Positions 34,319 through 43,378 of a DNA stretch of 64,000 bases are shown in pieces (the first letter of the stretch is position 1; each line of letters starts with the position of its first letter). Where the stretch lies: assembly GCF_021603645.1 (NCBI RefSeq), contig NZ_BQHJ01000003.1:1-64000 (forward strand), given 5' to 3'. Under the pieces are notes generated by a model. The model was not told the origin of the DNA. It made no database searches and was given only the letters and a program-made list of their open reading frames with translations. Source of the DNA: Pseudomonas pseudonitroreducens. Its GTDB lineage: Bacteria > Pseudomonadota > Gammaproteobacteria > Pseudomonadales > Pseudomonadaceae. The translations under genes were made by a program, and so were the position numbers.

Positions 34319-35746
34319 TCAGCGTGCAGCGGAGAGGCTTTTGAACGCATCCAACGCCCGCTCCCGCGTGGCGGAGAGATCACACATCGGCTGTGGATAA
34401 CCCTCCACGCCGAACAGTCCGAGCTTTGACGGATCATGCATCGCCCGGCCCTGCAGCCCGGCCAGCTCCGGCACCCAGCGGCGGATGAAGCGGCCGTCCG
34501 GGTCGAAGCGCTCGGATTGCGAGATGGGGTTGAAGATGCGGAAGTAGGGCGCCGCATCGGTCCCTGTGGAGGCGCTCCACTGCCAGCCGCCGTTGTTCGC
34601 CGCCAGGTCGCCGTCAATCAGGTGGCGCATGAACCAGCGTTCCCCTTCGCGCCAGTCGATCAGCAGATTCTTGGTCAGGAACATCGCCACCACCATGCGC
34701 AGGCGGTTGTGCATCCAGCCGGTGGCGAGCAACTGGCGCATGGCGGCGTCGATGATGGGGAAGCCCGTGCGCCCTTGCTGCCAGTCCTGCAGGTCCTTCT
34801 GGTCGTAACGCCACTTCAGCTTCTCGGTGTCCTCGCGGAAGGCGCGGTGCCGGCTCACGCGTGGGAAGCCGACCAGGATGTGCTTGTAGAACTCGCGCCA
34901 GAGCAGCTCGTTGATCCAACTGACCGCGCCACTGTTGCCGGTCTCGAACTCGCCATGGTTGTTCGCCAGCGCCGCATGCAGGCATTGCCGGGGCGAGAGC
35001 ACGCCAGCGGCCAGGTACGGCGAGAGGCGGCTGGTGCCGTCACGAGCGGGGAGGTCGCGGGTGTCCTGGTAGGTCTTGAGGATTTCGTCGGTGAACAGCT
35101 CGATGCGCTCGTGCGCGGCGTCTTCGCCGGCGGGCCATTCTTCGCGCAGTTGTGGCGGCGCTGGCTCGAAGCCCTCTACCTGTGCCGGTACCGCGTCGCC
35201 GGGGATATCCAGCCTCTGCTGCGCGCGGGGTGCCGGCAGCAGGCTGGGCACACCCAGGTTCAGGCGTTCATAGCAGACCTTGCGGAACTGGCTGTAGACC
35301 TGGAAGTAGGTGCCGCCCTTGGTGAGGATGGTGCCGGGCGTGAAGAACAGCTGGTCAAGGTGACTGCGCAGGCGAACGCCGTCGTGCTCCAGCGCCTTCT
35401 CCACGGCGGCGTCGCGGGCCGCTTCGTTGACGCCGTACTCCTCGTTGACGTGCAGCGTCTCGATGTTCAGTTCGCGGCAGAGTTGCGCGATGACTTTCGG
35501 TGCCTCGTCCCAGAGATCCGCCGTGCGGATCAGCAGAGGAATGTGCAGTTCGTCGAGGCTGGCGCGCAGTTCGCGCAGGTTGCGCAGCCAGAAGTCGACC
35601 TTGCTCGGTGCATCGTCGTGGCGTTGCCATTGGCCGGGGCTGAGCAGGTAGAGGGCGATGACCGGGCCGCGTTCGGCGGCGGCGTGCAAAGCGCTGTTGT
35701 CGCGCAGGCGCAGGTCGCTGCGCAGCCAGACGAGTTGGCGCTTCAT
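34319..35746 (-). CDS. phrB: Deoxyribodipyrimidine photolyase
   Basis: 475-aa class I CPD photolyase repairing UV-induced pyrimidine dimers with blue light. The N-terminal alpha/beta antenna domain begins LVWLRSDLRLRDNSAL; the C-terminal FAD domain carries SRLSPYLAAGVLSPRQC, WINELLWREFYKHI, GRTGFPIIDAAMRQLLATGWMHNRLRM and DGDLAANNGGWQWSASTG, all canonical. The gene overlaps the MerR-family gene by 4 bases (start at 35746). It is the last gene of the tudS-merR-phr unit with TTGTACAA boxes in front. Confidence 0.95.
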   Translation of the reverse strand: MKRQLVWLRSDLRLRDNSALHAAAERGPVIALYLLSPGQWQRHDDAPSKVDFWLRNLRELRASLDELHIPLLIRTADLWDEAPKVIAQLCRELNIETLHVNEEYGVNEAARDAAVEKALEHDGVRLRSHLDQLFFTPGTILTKGGTYFQVYSQFRKVCYERLNLGVPSLLPAPRAQQRLDIPGDAVPAQVEGFEPAPPQLREEWPAGEDAAHERIELFTDEILKTYQDTRDLPARDGTSRLSPYLAAGVLSPRQCLHAALANNHGEFETGNSGAVSWINELLWREFYKHILVGFPRVSRHRAFREDTEKLKWRYDQKDLQDWQQGRTGFPIIDAAMRQLLATGWMHNRLRMVVAMFLTKNLLIDWREGERWFMRHLIDGDLAANNGGWQWSASTGTDAAPYFRIFNPISQSERFDPDGRFIRRWVPELAGLQGRAMHDPSKLGLFGVEGYPQPMCDLSATRERALDAFKSLSAAR

Positions 35747-36693
35747 GCGGCCTCCCCGTTGAGCAGGTGCAGTTCGCGCAGCAGGTCGAACGCGGCGACC
35801 GGATCGCTCGCCAGGTGCAGGGGGGGCTCGGCGATGGCCAGCTCCTGCAGCGCATCGGGGTGGATGGCAGTGGCGGGGCCGGCCAGCAGACGCGGGCAGT
35901 CGATGCCGGCCAGCAGCCGGGGCAATTGCAGCAGGTTCAGCGTGCGGCTGGAGTAGAGCAGCACGGCGCGCGGCTGCAGGCGCTCCACCGCGAGTGCCAA
36001 CTCGCCCGGCGGCAGCGGCCAGTCGAAGATTTCCAGCGCGCAGCCGGCGCTGCTGGCCAGCCACGCGGTGAGCCACAGGCCCGGCTCCAGCGGCAGGCCG
36101 GACTGGTTCACCAGCAGCAGCGGGGCGCCGCGCTGCTGGCGGTTGTGGTGGTAGAGGCGGGTGCCGAACTTGGTGCGCAGCCAGGTATGGAAGAACACCC
36201 GCTCCAGTTGTGCGCCGAACTGTCCTTGCCAGCGCCGTTCCAGCTCCTCCAGCAGCGGCAGCATCAGTTGCTCGCAGAGAGTCTGTGCGGGGTAGATCGC
36301 CAGCGCGCCGTTGAACAGCTCGTCCAGCTGGCGCTCGTTGATCCGGCTGATGGCGGCGATGCACTGCTGGCGCAGGTCGTTCCAGGGCGAGGCGCTGGTG
36401 TCTACCGGCAGCTGCGCGTTGTCGTCGAGCAGCGCGCGGATCTTGCTCACCGCCACGCCCCGGCCGAGCCAGGTGAGGATGGCCTGAATGCGCGAGATCT
36501 GCGCTTCGGAGTAGAGGCGGTGGCCCTTGGGCGTGCGCTGCGGAACGACCAGGCCGTAGCGGCGCTCCCAGGCGCGCAGGGTGACCGGGTTGACGCCGGT
36601 GCGTCGGGATACTTCACGAATCGGCAGCCAGCCTTCGGCCAGGGCCTGGCGATAGTCGTCGTCCGAGTCGCGGTGGGGGTGGTCGGGATTCAT
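35743..36693 (-). CDS. MerR-family regulator of the LitR/CarH type, without a recognisable B12 motif
   Basis: 316-aa regulator. The N-terminal winged-helix domain (about residues 20-95: PIREVSRRTGVNPVTLRAWE, RRYGLV, TPKGHRLYSE) is the MerR DNA-binding fold. The remaining 200 residues resemble the four-helix plus Rossmann layout of B12-dependent photoreceptors (LitR/CarH), but the cobalamin signature DxHxxG with its lower His ligand is not found, as in the class II LitR proteins described in P. putida (from memory). It lies between the TudS-DUF1722 gene and phr, so it likely controls this photolyase operon, probably via the TTGTACAA palindromes at 37688-37763 and 38855-38880. Confidence 0.85.
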   Translation of the reverse strand: MNPDHPHRDSDDDYRQALAEGWLPIREVSRRTGVNPVTLRAWERRYGLVVPQRTPKGHRLYSEAQISRIQAILTWLGRGVAVSKIRALLDDNAQLPVDTSASPWNDLRQQCIAAISRINERQLDELFNGALAIYPAQTLCEQLMLPLLEELERRWQGQFGAQLERVFFHTWLRTKFGTRLYHHNRQQRGAPLLLVNQSGLPLEPGLWLTAWLASSAGCALEIFDWPLPPGELALAVERLQPRAVLLYSSRTLNLLQLPRLLAGIDCPRLLAGPATAIHPDALQELAIAEPPLHLASDPVAAFDLLRELHLLNGEAA

Positions 36694-36711
36694 GGGGTTC
36701 CTGTGAGGACG

Positions 36712-37671
36712 TCAGATGGCATTGCGCAGGCTCAGGTCTTCGGGGTGCGGCTGCAGGTAGGCCTGGGCATCGATGTAGGGGTGCGGGTGCAGGCGGAAGT
36801 GATGCTTGAGCAGCGTCAGCGGCACGACCAGAGGGATCACGCCTTCGCGGTACTGGTCGATCAGGTGTTGCATCTCGGCCTTCTCCGAGCCGGGCAGGTC
36901 GTGCTTGAGGTAGCCGGCCAGGTGCTGCAGTACGTTGCTGTGGGTGCCGCGGGTGGCGCAGGTGCCCAGCGCCTGCATGAAGTCGCGGAAGTAATCCGCG
37001 GCGAATTTTTCCAGCGGCTGATCGCTGATCTTCGCCAGGCGCTGGCCGAGGGCGCTGTACTGGCGCGGGTTGTGCGCCATCAACTGGTACTTGTAGCGGG
37101 AATGGAAGCTGATCACCGCGTGGCGCGTCAGGCCGTTCTCGCACAGCCGTTGCCAGGCGGTGCAGGCGAACACGCGGGTGAGGAAATTCTCGCGGATCAC
37201 CGGGTCGTTGAGCCGGCCTTCTTCCTCCACCGGCAGTTCCGGGCGTGCGGCGCAGAAGGCTTCCGCATAGAGCCCACGTACCCCCGGCGGCCGCAGTTGG
37301 CCATCGAAGCGATAGAGCTTCACCCGCTGCAGGCCGCAGGAGGGCGATTGCTGCATGAAGATGTAGCCGCAGATATCCCCCAGCCGCTCCGCCTGCAGGC
37401 GGCCGAAGTCACGCAGGGCATCGCTGACATCGCGACCGCCTTCGCGCTGGATCAGCGCGCGGGGATCGTCGCGGTCGCCCACCAGGCGCAGGGTCGGGCG
37501 CGGTACGCCGAGGCCGATGGCGACTTCCGGGCACAGCGGGACGAAGTCGAAATAGCGGTTGAGCACGTCCAGGCACAGGCGCGAGGCCTTGTGCCCGCCG
37601 TTGTAGCGCACCGGTTCGCCCAGCAGGCAGGCGCTGATGCCGAGCTTGGGGCGTGGTGGGATGCTGGACAT
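36712..37671 (-). CDS. TudS (DUF523) - DUF1722 fusion protein (YbgA-like)
   Basis: 319-aa two-domain protein. The N-terminal DUF523/TudS domain (residues about 5-155) has three Cys (Cys15 in SACLLGE, Cys47 in LCPEV, Cys112 in SPSCGL) that in TudS proteins hold a [4Fe-4S] cluster used for desulfurating thiouracil. The C-terminal DUF1722 domain (about 185-310, HSRYKYQLMAHNPRQY to YIDAQAYLQPHPEDLSLRN) is the YbgA part; ybgA also neighbours the photolyase gene in E. coli. The start is ATG 37671. Two TTGTACAA pairs lie 17-92 bases before it, which would place this gene at the head of a light-regulated operon with merR and phr. Confidence 0.85.
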   Translation of the reverse strand: MSSIPPRPKLGISACLLGEPVRYNGGHKASRLCLDVLNRYFDFVPLCPEVAIGLGVPRPTLRLVGDRDDPRALIQREGGRDVSDALRDFGRLQAERLGDICGYIFMQQSPSCGLQRVKLYRFDGQLRPPGVRGLYAEAFCAARPELPVEEEGRLNDPVIRENFLTRVFACTAWQRLCENGLTRHAVISFHSRYKYQLMAHNPRQYSALGQRLAKISDQPLEKFAADYFRDFMQALGTCATRGTHSNVLQHLAGYLKHDLPGSEKAEMQHLIDQYREGVIPLVVPLTLLKHHFRLHPHPYIDAQAYLQPHPEDLSLRNAI

Positions 37672-37687
37672 GACGTTGGCCGATTTC

Positions 37688-37713
37688 TTGTACAGGGTGG
37701 TCTTTTTGTACAA
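37688..37713. promoter_or_regulatory. Paired TTGTACAA palindrome, proximal operator of the tudS-merR-phr unit
   Basis: TTGTACAG at 37688 and TTGTACAA at 37706 are 18 bases apart (start to start). The second is a perfect 8-bp palindrome and the first deviates at one position. The pair ends 17 bases before the tudS ATG and would overlap the core promoter. It has the same geometry as the two other pairs listed. Confidence 0.7.
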
Positions 37714-37737
37714 CTATCGGTCAGGATAGACGCAGGC

Positions 37738-37763
37738 TTGTACAAGTGCAAAGCCTTGTACAG
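37738..37763. promoter_or_regulatory. Paired TTGTACAA palindrome, distal operator of the tudS-merR-phr unit
   Basis: TTGTACAA at 37738 (perfect palindrome) and TTGTACAG at 37756 again have 18-base spacing. The pair begins 50 bases from the proximal pair, so the two are five helical turns apart and could be bound cooperatively. Confidence 0.7.
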
Positions 37764-37821
37764 GGCGGGACGCCAACAGCGGGGCTTCACGGCCCTCCCC
37801 GGAGGAGGAGGGCGTGCGCGA

Positions 37822-38880
<1,059 letters not shown>

Positions 38881-39082
38881 TTGGATTTCAGCTGTCCGCG
38901 CTCGTCAACGATAGGAGTCCGATCATCGGAACCTTCGGCGCCACATCGGTTCATTCAGAGATGAGCCCGGCTTCGGTTCCGGCACTTACAGCGTAGACCT
39001 CGCCGCAGAGGGAGTGTCAATGCAATCGCCTCCCTCTCGTCCAGACTGATGGAAGGTGGAACAACGCAACAAGGAGTTCGCC

Positions 39083-39988
39083 ATGCATATTCTCTTGACC
39101 GGCGGCACCGGCCTGATCGGCCGCCGCCTCTGCCGCCAGTGGAGCGCCGAAGGGCACCAGCTCACCGTGCTCAGCCGCCAGCCGCAGCGCGTTGCCGCGC
39201 TGTGTGGCGAGACGGTGCGCGGGATTGCCGATTTCGAAGCCTATGGTGACGGGCCGCTGGATGCGGTGATCAACCTGGCCGGCGAACCGATTGCCGACAA
39301 GCCCTGGAGCGCGCGGCGCAAAGCCCTGCTGTGGGACAGCCGGGTGCGCCTGACCGAACGCCTGGTGACCTGGCTGGAGGGGCGCAGTCAGCGCCCGGCG
39401 GTACTGATCAACGGCTCGGCGGTTGGTTGGTATGGCGACGCCGGGGAGCGTCCGCTGGAAGAAAACAGCGCAGCGGCCGGCGAGGACTTCGCCAGTGAAC
39501 TTTGCCTGGCCTGGGAACAGATCGCCCGCGAAGCCGAGGCGCTGGGCGTTCGTGTGGTGCTGGTGCGCACCGGGCTGGTGCTGGCGCCCGAAGGTGGTTT
39601 CCTCAAGCGCCTGTTGCCGGCGTTCCGCCTGGGAGCCGGTGGGCGACTGGGAGATGGCCGCCAGTGGATGTCGTGGATCCATATAGAGGACGAGATCGCC
39701 CTGATTGATTTTCTTTTGCGCAAGGAGGACGCGGCCGGTCCCTATAATGCGTGCGCGCCGCAGCCGGTGCGCAACCGCGACTTCACCCAGGAACTGGGCC
39801 AGGCGTTGCACCGGCCGACGCTGATGCCGGTGCCGGGCTTTGCCCTGCGCCTGCTGCTGGGCGAAATGTCGACCCTGCTGCTGGGTGGCCAGCGCATCGT
39901 GCCGCGCCGCCTGCTGGATGCCGGCTTCGAGTTTCGCTTCGCGGAGCTCAAGGAAGCCTTGGCCGACGTGTTGCAGGACCAACGCTGA
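39083..39988 (+). CDS. TIGR01777-family NAD-dependent epimerase (YfcH-like)
   Basis: 301-aa short-chain-dehydrogenase-like epimerase with the nucleotide motif LLTGGTGLIGRRL at the N-terminus, NLAGEPIADKPW, INGSAVGWYGD and a C-terminal DUF1731-type region. The catalytic Tyr/Lys of classical SDRs is not evident (GWYGD in place of YxxxK). The start follows AAGGAG. It faces away from the FAD oxidoreductase across a 277-base gap and is followed by hemH with a 119-base gap. Confidence 0.85.
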   Translation: MHILLTGGTGLIGRRLCRQWSAEGHQLTVLSRQPQRVAALCGETVRGIADFEAYGDGPLDAVINLAGEPIADKPWSARRKALLWDSRVRLTERLVTWLEGRSQRPAVLINGSAVGWYGDAGERPLEENSAAAGEDFASELCLAWEQIAREAEALGVRVVLVRTGLVLAPEGGFLKRLLPAFRLGAGGRLGDGRQWMSWIHIEDEIALIDFLLRKEDAAGPYNACAPQPVRNRDFTQELGQALHRPTLMPVPGFALRLLLGEMSTLLLGGQRIVPRRLLDAGFEFRFAELKEALADVLQDQR

Positions 39989-40107
39989 GCCCCTGCGGCA
40001 TCGGCGACAGCCTGGAATAGGCCCTGGCTGCTCTGGATAGCGCGGTCTGCGTGTAAACTGCGCAGCCCGCACGACGACCTCCTACCGTACCGGTTTAAGG
40101 ACACTGC

Positions 40108-41130
40108 ATGACCCAAAACGCCCTCCTGCTGGTCAACCTGGGATCACCGGCCTCCACCCAGGTCGAGGACGTGCGCCGCTACCTCGATCAGTTCCTCATG
40201 GACCCTTACGTGATCGACCTGCCCTGGCCGATCCGCCGGCTGCTGGTGTCGCTGGTGCTGCGCAAGCGCCCGGAGGAGTCCGCCCACGCCTACGCATCGA
40301 TCTGGTGGGACGAAGGCTCGCCGCTGGTCGTGCTGAGCCGCCGCCTGCAGGAGGCCGTGCGGCCGTTCTGGCCGCATGGCCCGGTGGAGCTGGGCATGCG
40401 CTATGGCGAACCGTCCATCGAGGGCGCGCTGCTGCGCCTGAGCCAGCAGGGCATCACCCAGGTGACCTTCGCGCCGCTATACCCGCAGTTCGCCGACAGC
40501 ACCACCACCACCGCCATCGAGGAAGCCCGGCGGGTGATGCGCGAGCACAACCTCAAGCTGGAGCTGAAGGTGCTGCCGCCGTTCTACGCCGAGCCCGAAT
40601 ACCGCCAGGCGCTGGTGGACAGCGTCAAACCGTATCTGGCGCAACCTTACGATCACCTGCTGCTGAGCTTCCATGGCCTGCCCGAGTCGCACATCCGCAA
40701 GCTGGTGAAGGACAAGCGTCACGACCTCACTGCCAGCTCCAGCCGGGGTGTGCACGAGGACGTCATGGCTGTCTGTTACCGCAGCCAGTGCCTGCGCACG
40801 GCCGAGGACTTCGCCGCTGGCGCCGGGCTGGAGGATGGGCGCTGGTCGGTGTCCTTCCAGTCGCGCCTGGGCCGCAACAAGTGGATCGAGCCCTACACCG
40901 AGGCGCAGCTTGACAAGCTCGGCAAGCAGGGCGTGAAGCGCCTGCTGGTGATGTGCCCGGCCTTCGTCGCCGATTGCATCGAGACTCTGGAGGAGATCGG
41001 CCAGCGCGGCCAGGAACAGTTCCGCGCGGCGGGCGGCGAGGAGCTGGTACTGGTGCCGTGCCTGAATGACCAGGAGCTGTGGGCGCGGGCGCTGGTCAAA
41101 CTGTGTGAACGGACGCCGCAGGCAATCTGA
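40108..41130 (+). CDS. hemH: Ferrochelatase
   Basis: 340-aa enzyme inserting ferrous iron into protoporphyrin IX, the last step of haem synthesis. Typical segments are [20 protein letters not shown] at the N-terminus, [29 protein letters not shown] with the metal-binding His, and [18 protein letters not shown] with the conserved Glu. Cys in the C-terminal part occur but no classical 2Fe-2S spacing is seen. It is monocistronic, followed by a repeat-rich desert. Confidence 0.95.
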   Translation: MTQNALLLVNLGSPASTQVEDVRRYLDQFLMDPYVIDLPWPIRRLLVSLVLRKRPEESAHAYASIWWDEGSPLVVLSRRLQEAVRPFWPHGPVELGMRYGEPSIEGALLRLSQQGITQVTFAPLYPQFADSTTTTAIEEARRVMREHNLKLELKVLPPFYAEPEYRQALVDSVKPYLAQPYDHLLLSFHGLPESHIRKLVKDKRHDLTASSSRGVHEDVMAVCYRSQCLRTAEDFAAGAGLEDGRWSVSFQSRLGRNKWIEPYTEAQLDKLGKQGVKRLLVMCPAFVADCIETLEEIGQRGQEQFRAAGGEELVLVPCLNDQELWARALVKLCERTPQAI

Positions 41131-41149
41131 TCGAACTCGGCGCTCGGGC

Positions 41150-41282
41150 TTCCCCTCACCTTGACCCTGGCTACGCGCCCCGCTCAGAGGGAGAGGGGAA
41201 CGTTCGGTACAGCGTGAAAGTTCAGCGTCAGCCGGCTCGGACTGCCCCCTCTCCCTTTGGGAGAGGGCTGGGGTGAGGGTGG
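41150..41282. repeat. CCCCTCACC...GGGTGAGGG inverted element
   Basis: CTTCCCCTCACCTTGACCCTGG at the left, GAGGGAGAGGGGA inside, and CCCTCTCCCTTTGGGAGAGG plus GCTGGGGTGAGGGTGG at the right form nested inverted repeats. Similar CCCTCTCCC/GGTGAGGG blocks are scattered through pseudomonad genomes. Confidence 0.7.
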
Positions 41283-41314
41283 CCGGCAGCTGCGGCGATT
41301 CAGGTGTGCCGCGT

Positions 41315-41694
41315 GCATAACGCCCCCAAGCGTTATCGGCCATGGCGGATAAAGCGTTCCGCTTCATGCGCCCTACTGGAGCCCCAAGCTCCGGCTCTTC
41401 GTAGGAGCGAGCTTGCTCGCGAACCAGTTGTCCGGTAGTCGAGTTGGGCGCATAACGCCCCAAGCGTTATCGGCCATGGCGGATAAAGCGTTCCGCTTCA
41501 TGCGCTCTACCGGAGCCCCAGGAGCTCCGGCTCTTCGTAGGAGCGAGCTTGCTCGCGAACCAGTTATCCGACAGTCGAGTTGGGCGCATAACGCCCCAGG
41601 CGTTGTCGGCCATGGCGGATAAAGCGTTCCGCTTTATGCGCCCTACCGGAGCCCCAAGCTCCGGCTCTTCGTAGGAGCGAGCTTGCTCGCGAAC
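41315..41694. repeat. Three tandem copies of a 135-bp composite REP unit
   Basis: Units start at 41315, 41450 and 41586, each beginning GCATAACGCCCC. Each carries in order a GCGTTATCGGCC hairpin half, GGCGGATAAAGCGTTCCGCT(T), TGCGCCCTAC, GGAGCCCC...CTCCGGCTCTTC and the REP core GTAGGAGCGAGCTTGCTCGC. The copies are about 95% alike, so the triplication is recent. The third is cut short after the REP core. Confidence 0.88.
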
Positions 41695-41726
41695 CCGCCC
41701 AGCGTCGGTGCCATCGGCGAGCTCGT

Positions 41727-41754
41727 TCGCGAGCAAGCTCGCTCCAACAAGGTA
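41727..41754 (-). repeat. REP element, inverse orientation
   Basis: CGTTCGCGAGCAAGCTCGCT followed by CCAACAAGG is the reverse form of the REP core, facing the last unit of the tandem array and so forming a divergent pair with it. Confidence 0.85.
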
Positions 41755-41911
41755 AAACCCGCCGTCCAATCCTTGACCACTCATTCATCAGCCAACGGCC
41801 GACGCGCGCATTCAGAGACCTGATAGTGCGCGCGCGACGCGTTGGCAATGCCTACTCTGCGGACTCTCCCCTTCGCCTTCGCCGCGATTGGCGGCGTTTC
41901 AGGAGCCCGGC

Positions 41912-43276
41912 ATGAACAACAACAATAACGGCTACCCCTCCAGTGCCGTGGCCTGGTCCACGGTTGCGATCCTCATGGTCGCCTACGTGCTTTCCTTCAT
42001 CGACCGACAGATTCTCAACCTGCTGGTCGGCCCCATCCGTCGCGATCTGGAGATCAGCGACACGCAGATGAGCCTGCTGATGGGCCTGTCCTTCGCGCTG
42101 TTCTATACCCTGTGCGGCATTCCCCTCGGGCGCATGGCCGACAGTCGCAGCCGGCGCGGGCTGATCACCGTCGGCGTGCTGATCTGGAGCGCCATGACCG
42201 CGGCCTGCGGCCTGGCCCGGCAGTACTGGCACTTCCTGCTGTTCCGCGTCGGCGTCGGCGTCGGCGAGGCGGCCTTGTCGCCGGCGGCCTACTCGCTGAT
42301 CGCCGACAGCTTCCCGGCCAATCGCCGAGCCACCGCCATCAGCGTCTATTCCATGGGCATTTACCTCGGCTCGGGCCTGGCCTTCCTGCTCGGCGGGCTG
42401 GTGATCAAATTCGCCTCCGCCCAGGGCGACGTGCATTTGCCGGTCCTCGGTGAAGTGCGCCCCTGGCAGCTGATCTTCCTGATCCTTGGCGCCGCCGGCG
42501 TGCTCTTCACCCTGCTCATGCTCGCGGTGAAAGAGCCGACCCGCCGCGGCGTGGGCGCCGGCGTGGTGGTGCCGATGAGCGAAGTGGGTGCCTACCTGCG
42601 CGCCAACCGCAAGACCGTGCTCTGCCACAACTTCGGCTTCGCCTGCATCTCCTTCGCCAGCTACGGCAGCGGCGCCTGGGTGCCGACCTTCTTCGTCCGC
42701 ACCTATGGCTGGGACGCCGGCCACGTGGGCGTGGTGTACGGCAGCATTGTTGCCGTGTTCGGTTGCCTGGGCATTGTCTGCGGTGGCCGCCTGGCGGATT
42801 ACTGGGCCAAGCGCGGGCGCACCGATGCCAACATGCGCGTGGGTCTGCTGGCTGCCTGCCTGGCCATTCCGCTGAGCCTGGTCTACCCGCTGCTCGACAG
42901 CGGCAATGCGGCGGCGGCGATGATGGCGCCCATCGTGTTCTTCCTCAGCATGCCCTTCGGCGTCGCGCCGGCGGCCATCCAGGAAATCATGCCCAACTCC
43001 ATGCGCGGCCAGGCCTCGGCCATCTACCTGTTCGTGGTCACGCTGCTGGGCCTGGGCATCGGCCCGACCGCCATCGCCCTGGTCACCGACTATGTGTTCG
43101 CCGACGATATGGCGCTGCGTTACTCGCTGCTGATCGTCAGCGTTATCGCCCTGCTCGCCGGCGCGTTGCTGCTGGCCAGCGGCCTCAAGCCGTACCGAGC
43201 CAGTCTGGAACACCTGAAGAGCTGGAGTGTGAAAGGCGAGAGCAGCAGCGGCGCGATGCAGCGCCAGCCGGCCTGA
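41912..43276 (+). CDS. Spinster-type MFS transporter
   Basis: 454-aa major-facilitator permease with about 12 membrane segments. The first part carries the spinster-type opening YVLSFIDRQILNLLVGPIRR and the cytoplasmic loop motif GRMADSRSRRGLI (motif A). Substrates of bacterial spinster homologues are uncertain. The start follows AGGAG. In P. aeruginosa an MFS gene (PA4654) also follows hemH as I recall, which marks the end of that syntenic block. Confidence 0.85.
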   Translation: MNNNNNGYPSSAVAWSTVAILMVAYVLSFIDRQILNLLVGPIRRDLEISDTQMSLLMGLSFALFYTLCGIPLGRMADSRSRRGLITVGVLIWSAMTAACGLARQYWHFLLFRVGVGVGEAALSPAAYSLIADSFPANRRATAISVYSMGIYLGSGLAFLLGGLVIKFASAQGDVHLPVLGEVRPWQLIFLILGAAGVLFTLLMLAVKEPTRRGVGAGVVVPMSEVGAYLRANRKTVLCHNFGFACISFASYGSGAWVPTFFVRTYGWDAGHVGVVYGSIVAVFGCLGIVCGGRLADYWAKRGRTDANMRVGLLAACLAIPLSLVYPLLDSGNAAAAMMAPIVFFLSMPFGVAPAAIQEIMPNSMRGQASAIYLFVVTLLGLGIGPTAIALVTDYVFADDMALRYSLLIVSVIALLAGALLLASGLKPYRASLEHLKSWSVKGESSSGAMQRQPA

Positions 43277-43295
43277 TCGTACCGGTGCATGATCG

Positions 43296-43330
43296 AGCCC
43301 CCGTGCAGCGATGCACGGGGGCTTTTCTTT
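43296..43330 (+). terminator. Terminator after the MFS gene
   Basis: AGCCCCCGTGCA-GCGA-TGCACGGGGGCTTTTCTTT, a strong hairpin with T run, 20 bases past the stop. Confidence 0.88.
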
Positions 43331-43378
43331 GTGCATGGCACAATGCGCCGGGACATGGATTCGACAGGAGGTTCCAGC

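Larger units (their letters stand above)
41131..41911. other. 781-base gene-free region made almost entirely of repeats
   Basis: No supportable gene. In order it holds an inverted CCCTCACC/GGTGAGGG-type element (41150-41282), three tandem copies of a 135-base composite repeat (41315-41694), an inverse REP core (41727-41754), and the start region of the MFS gene. The short open frames here are repeat readings. Confidence 0.8.

Noticed and set aside
41315-41694. Possible CRISPR array
   Set aside because: The units are 135 bases and contiguous with almost no variable spacer, and the content matches REP and hairpin elements; no cas gene is present.
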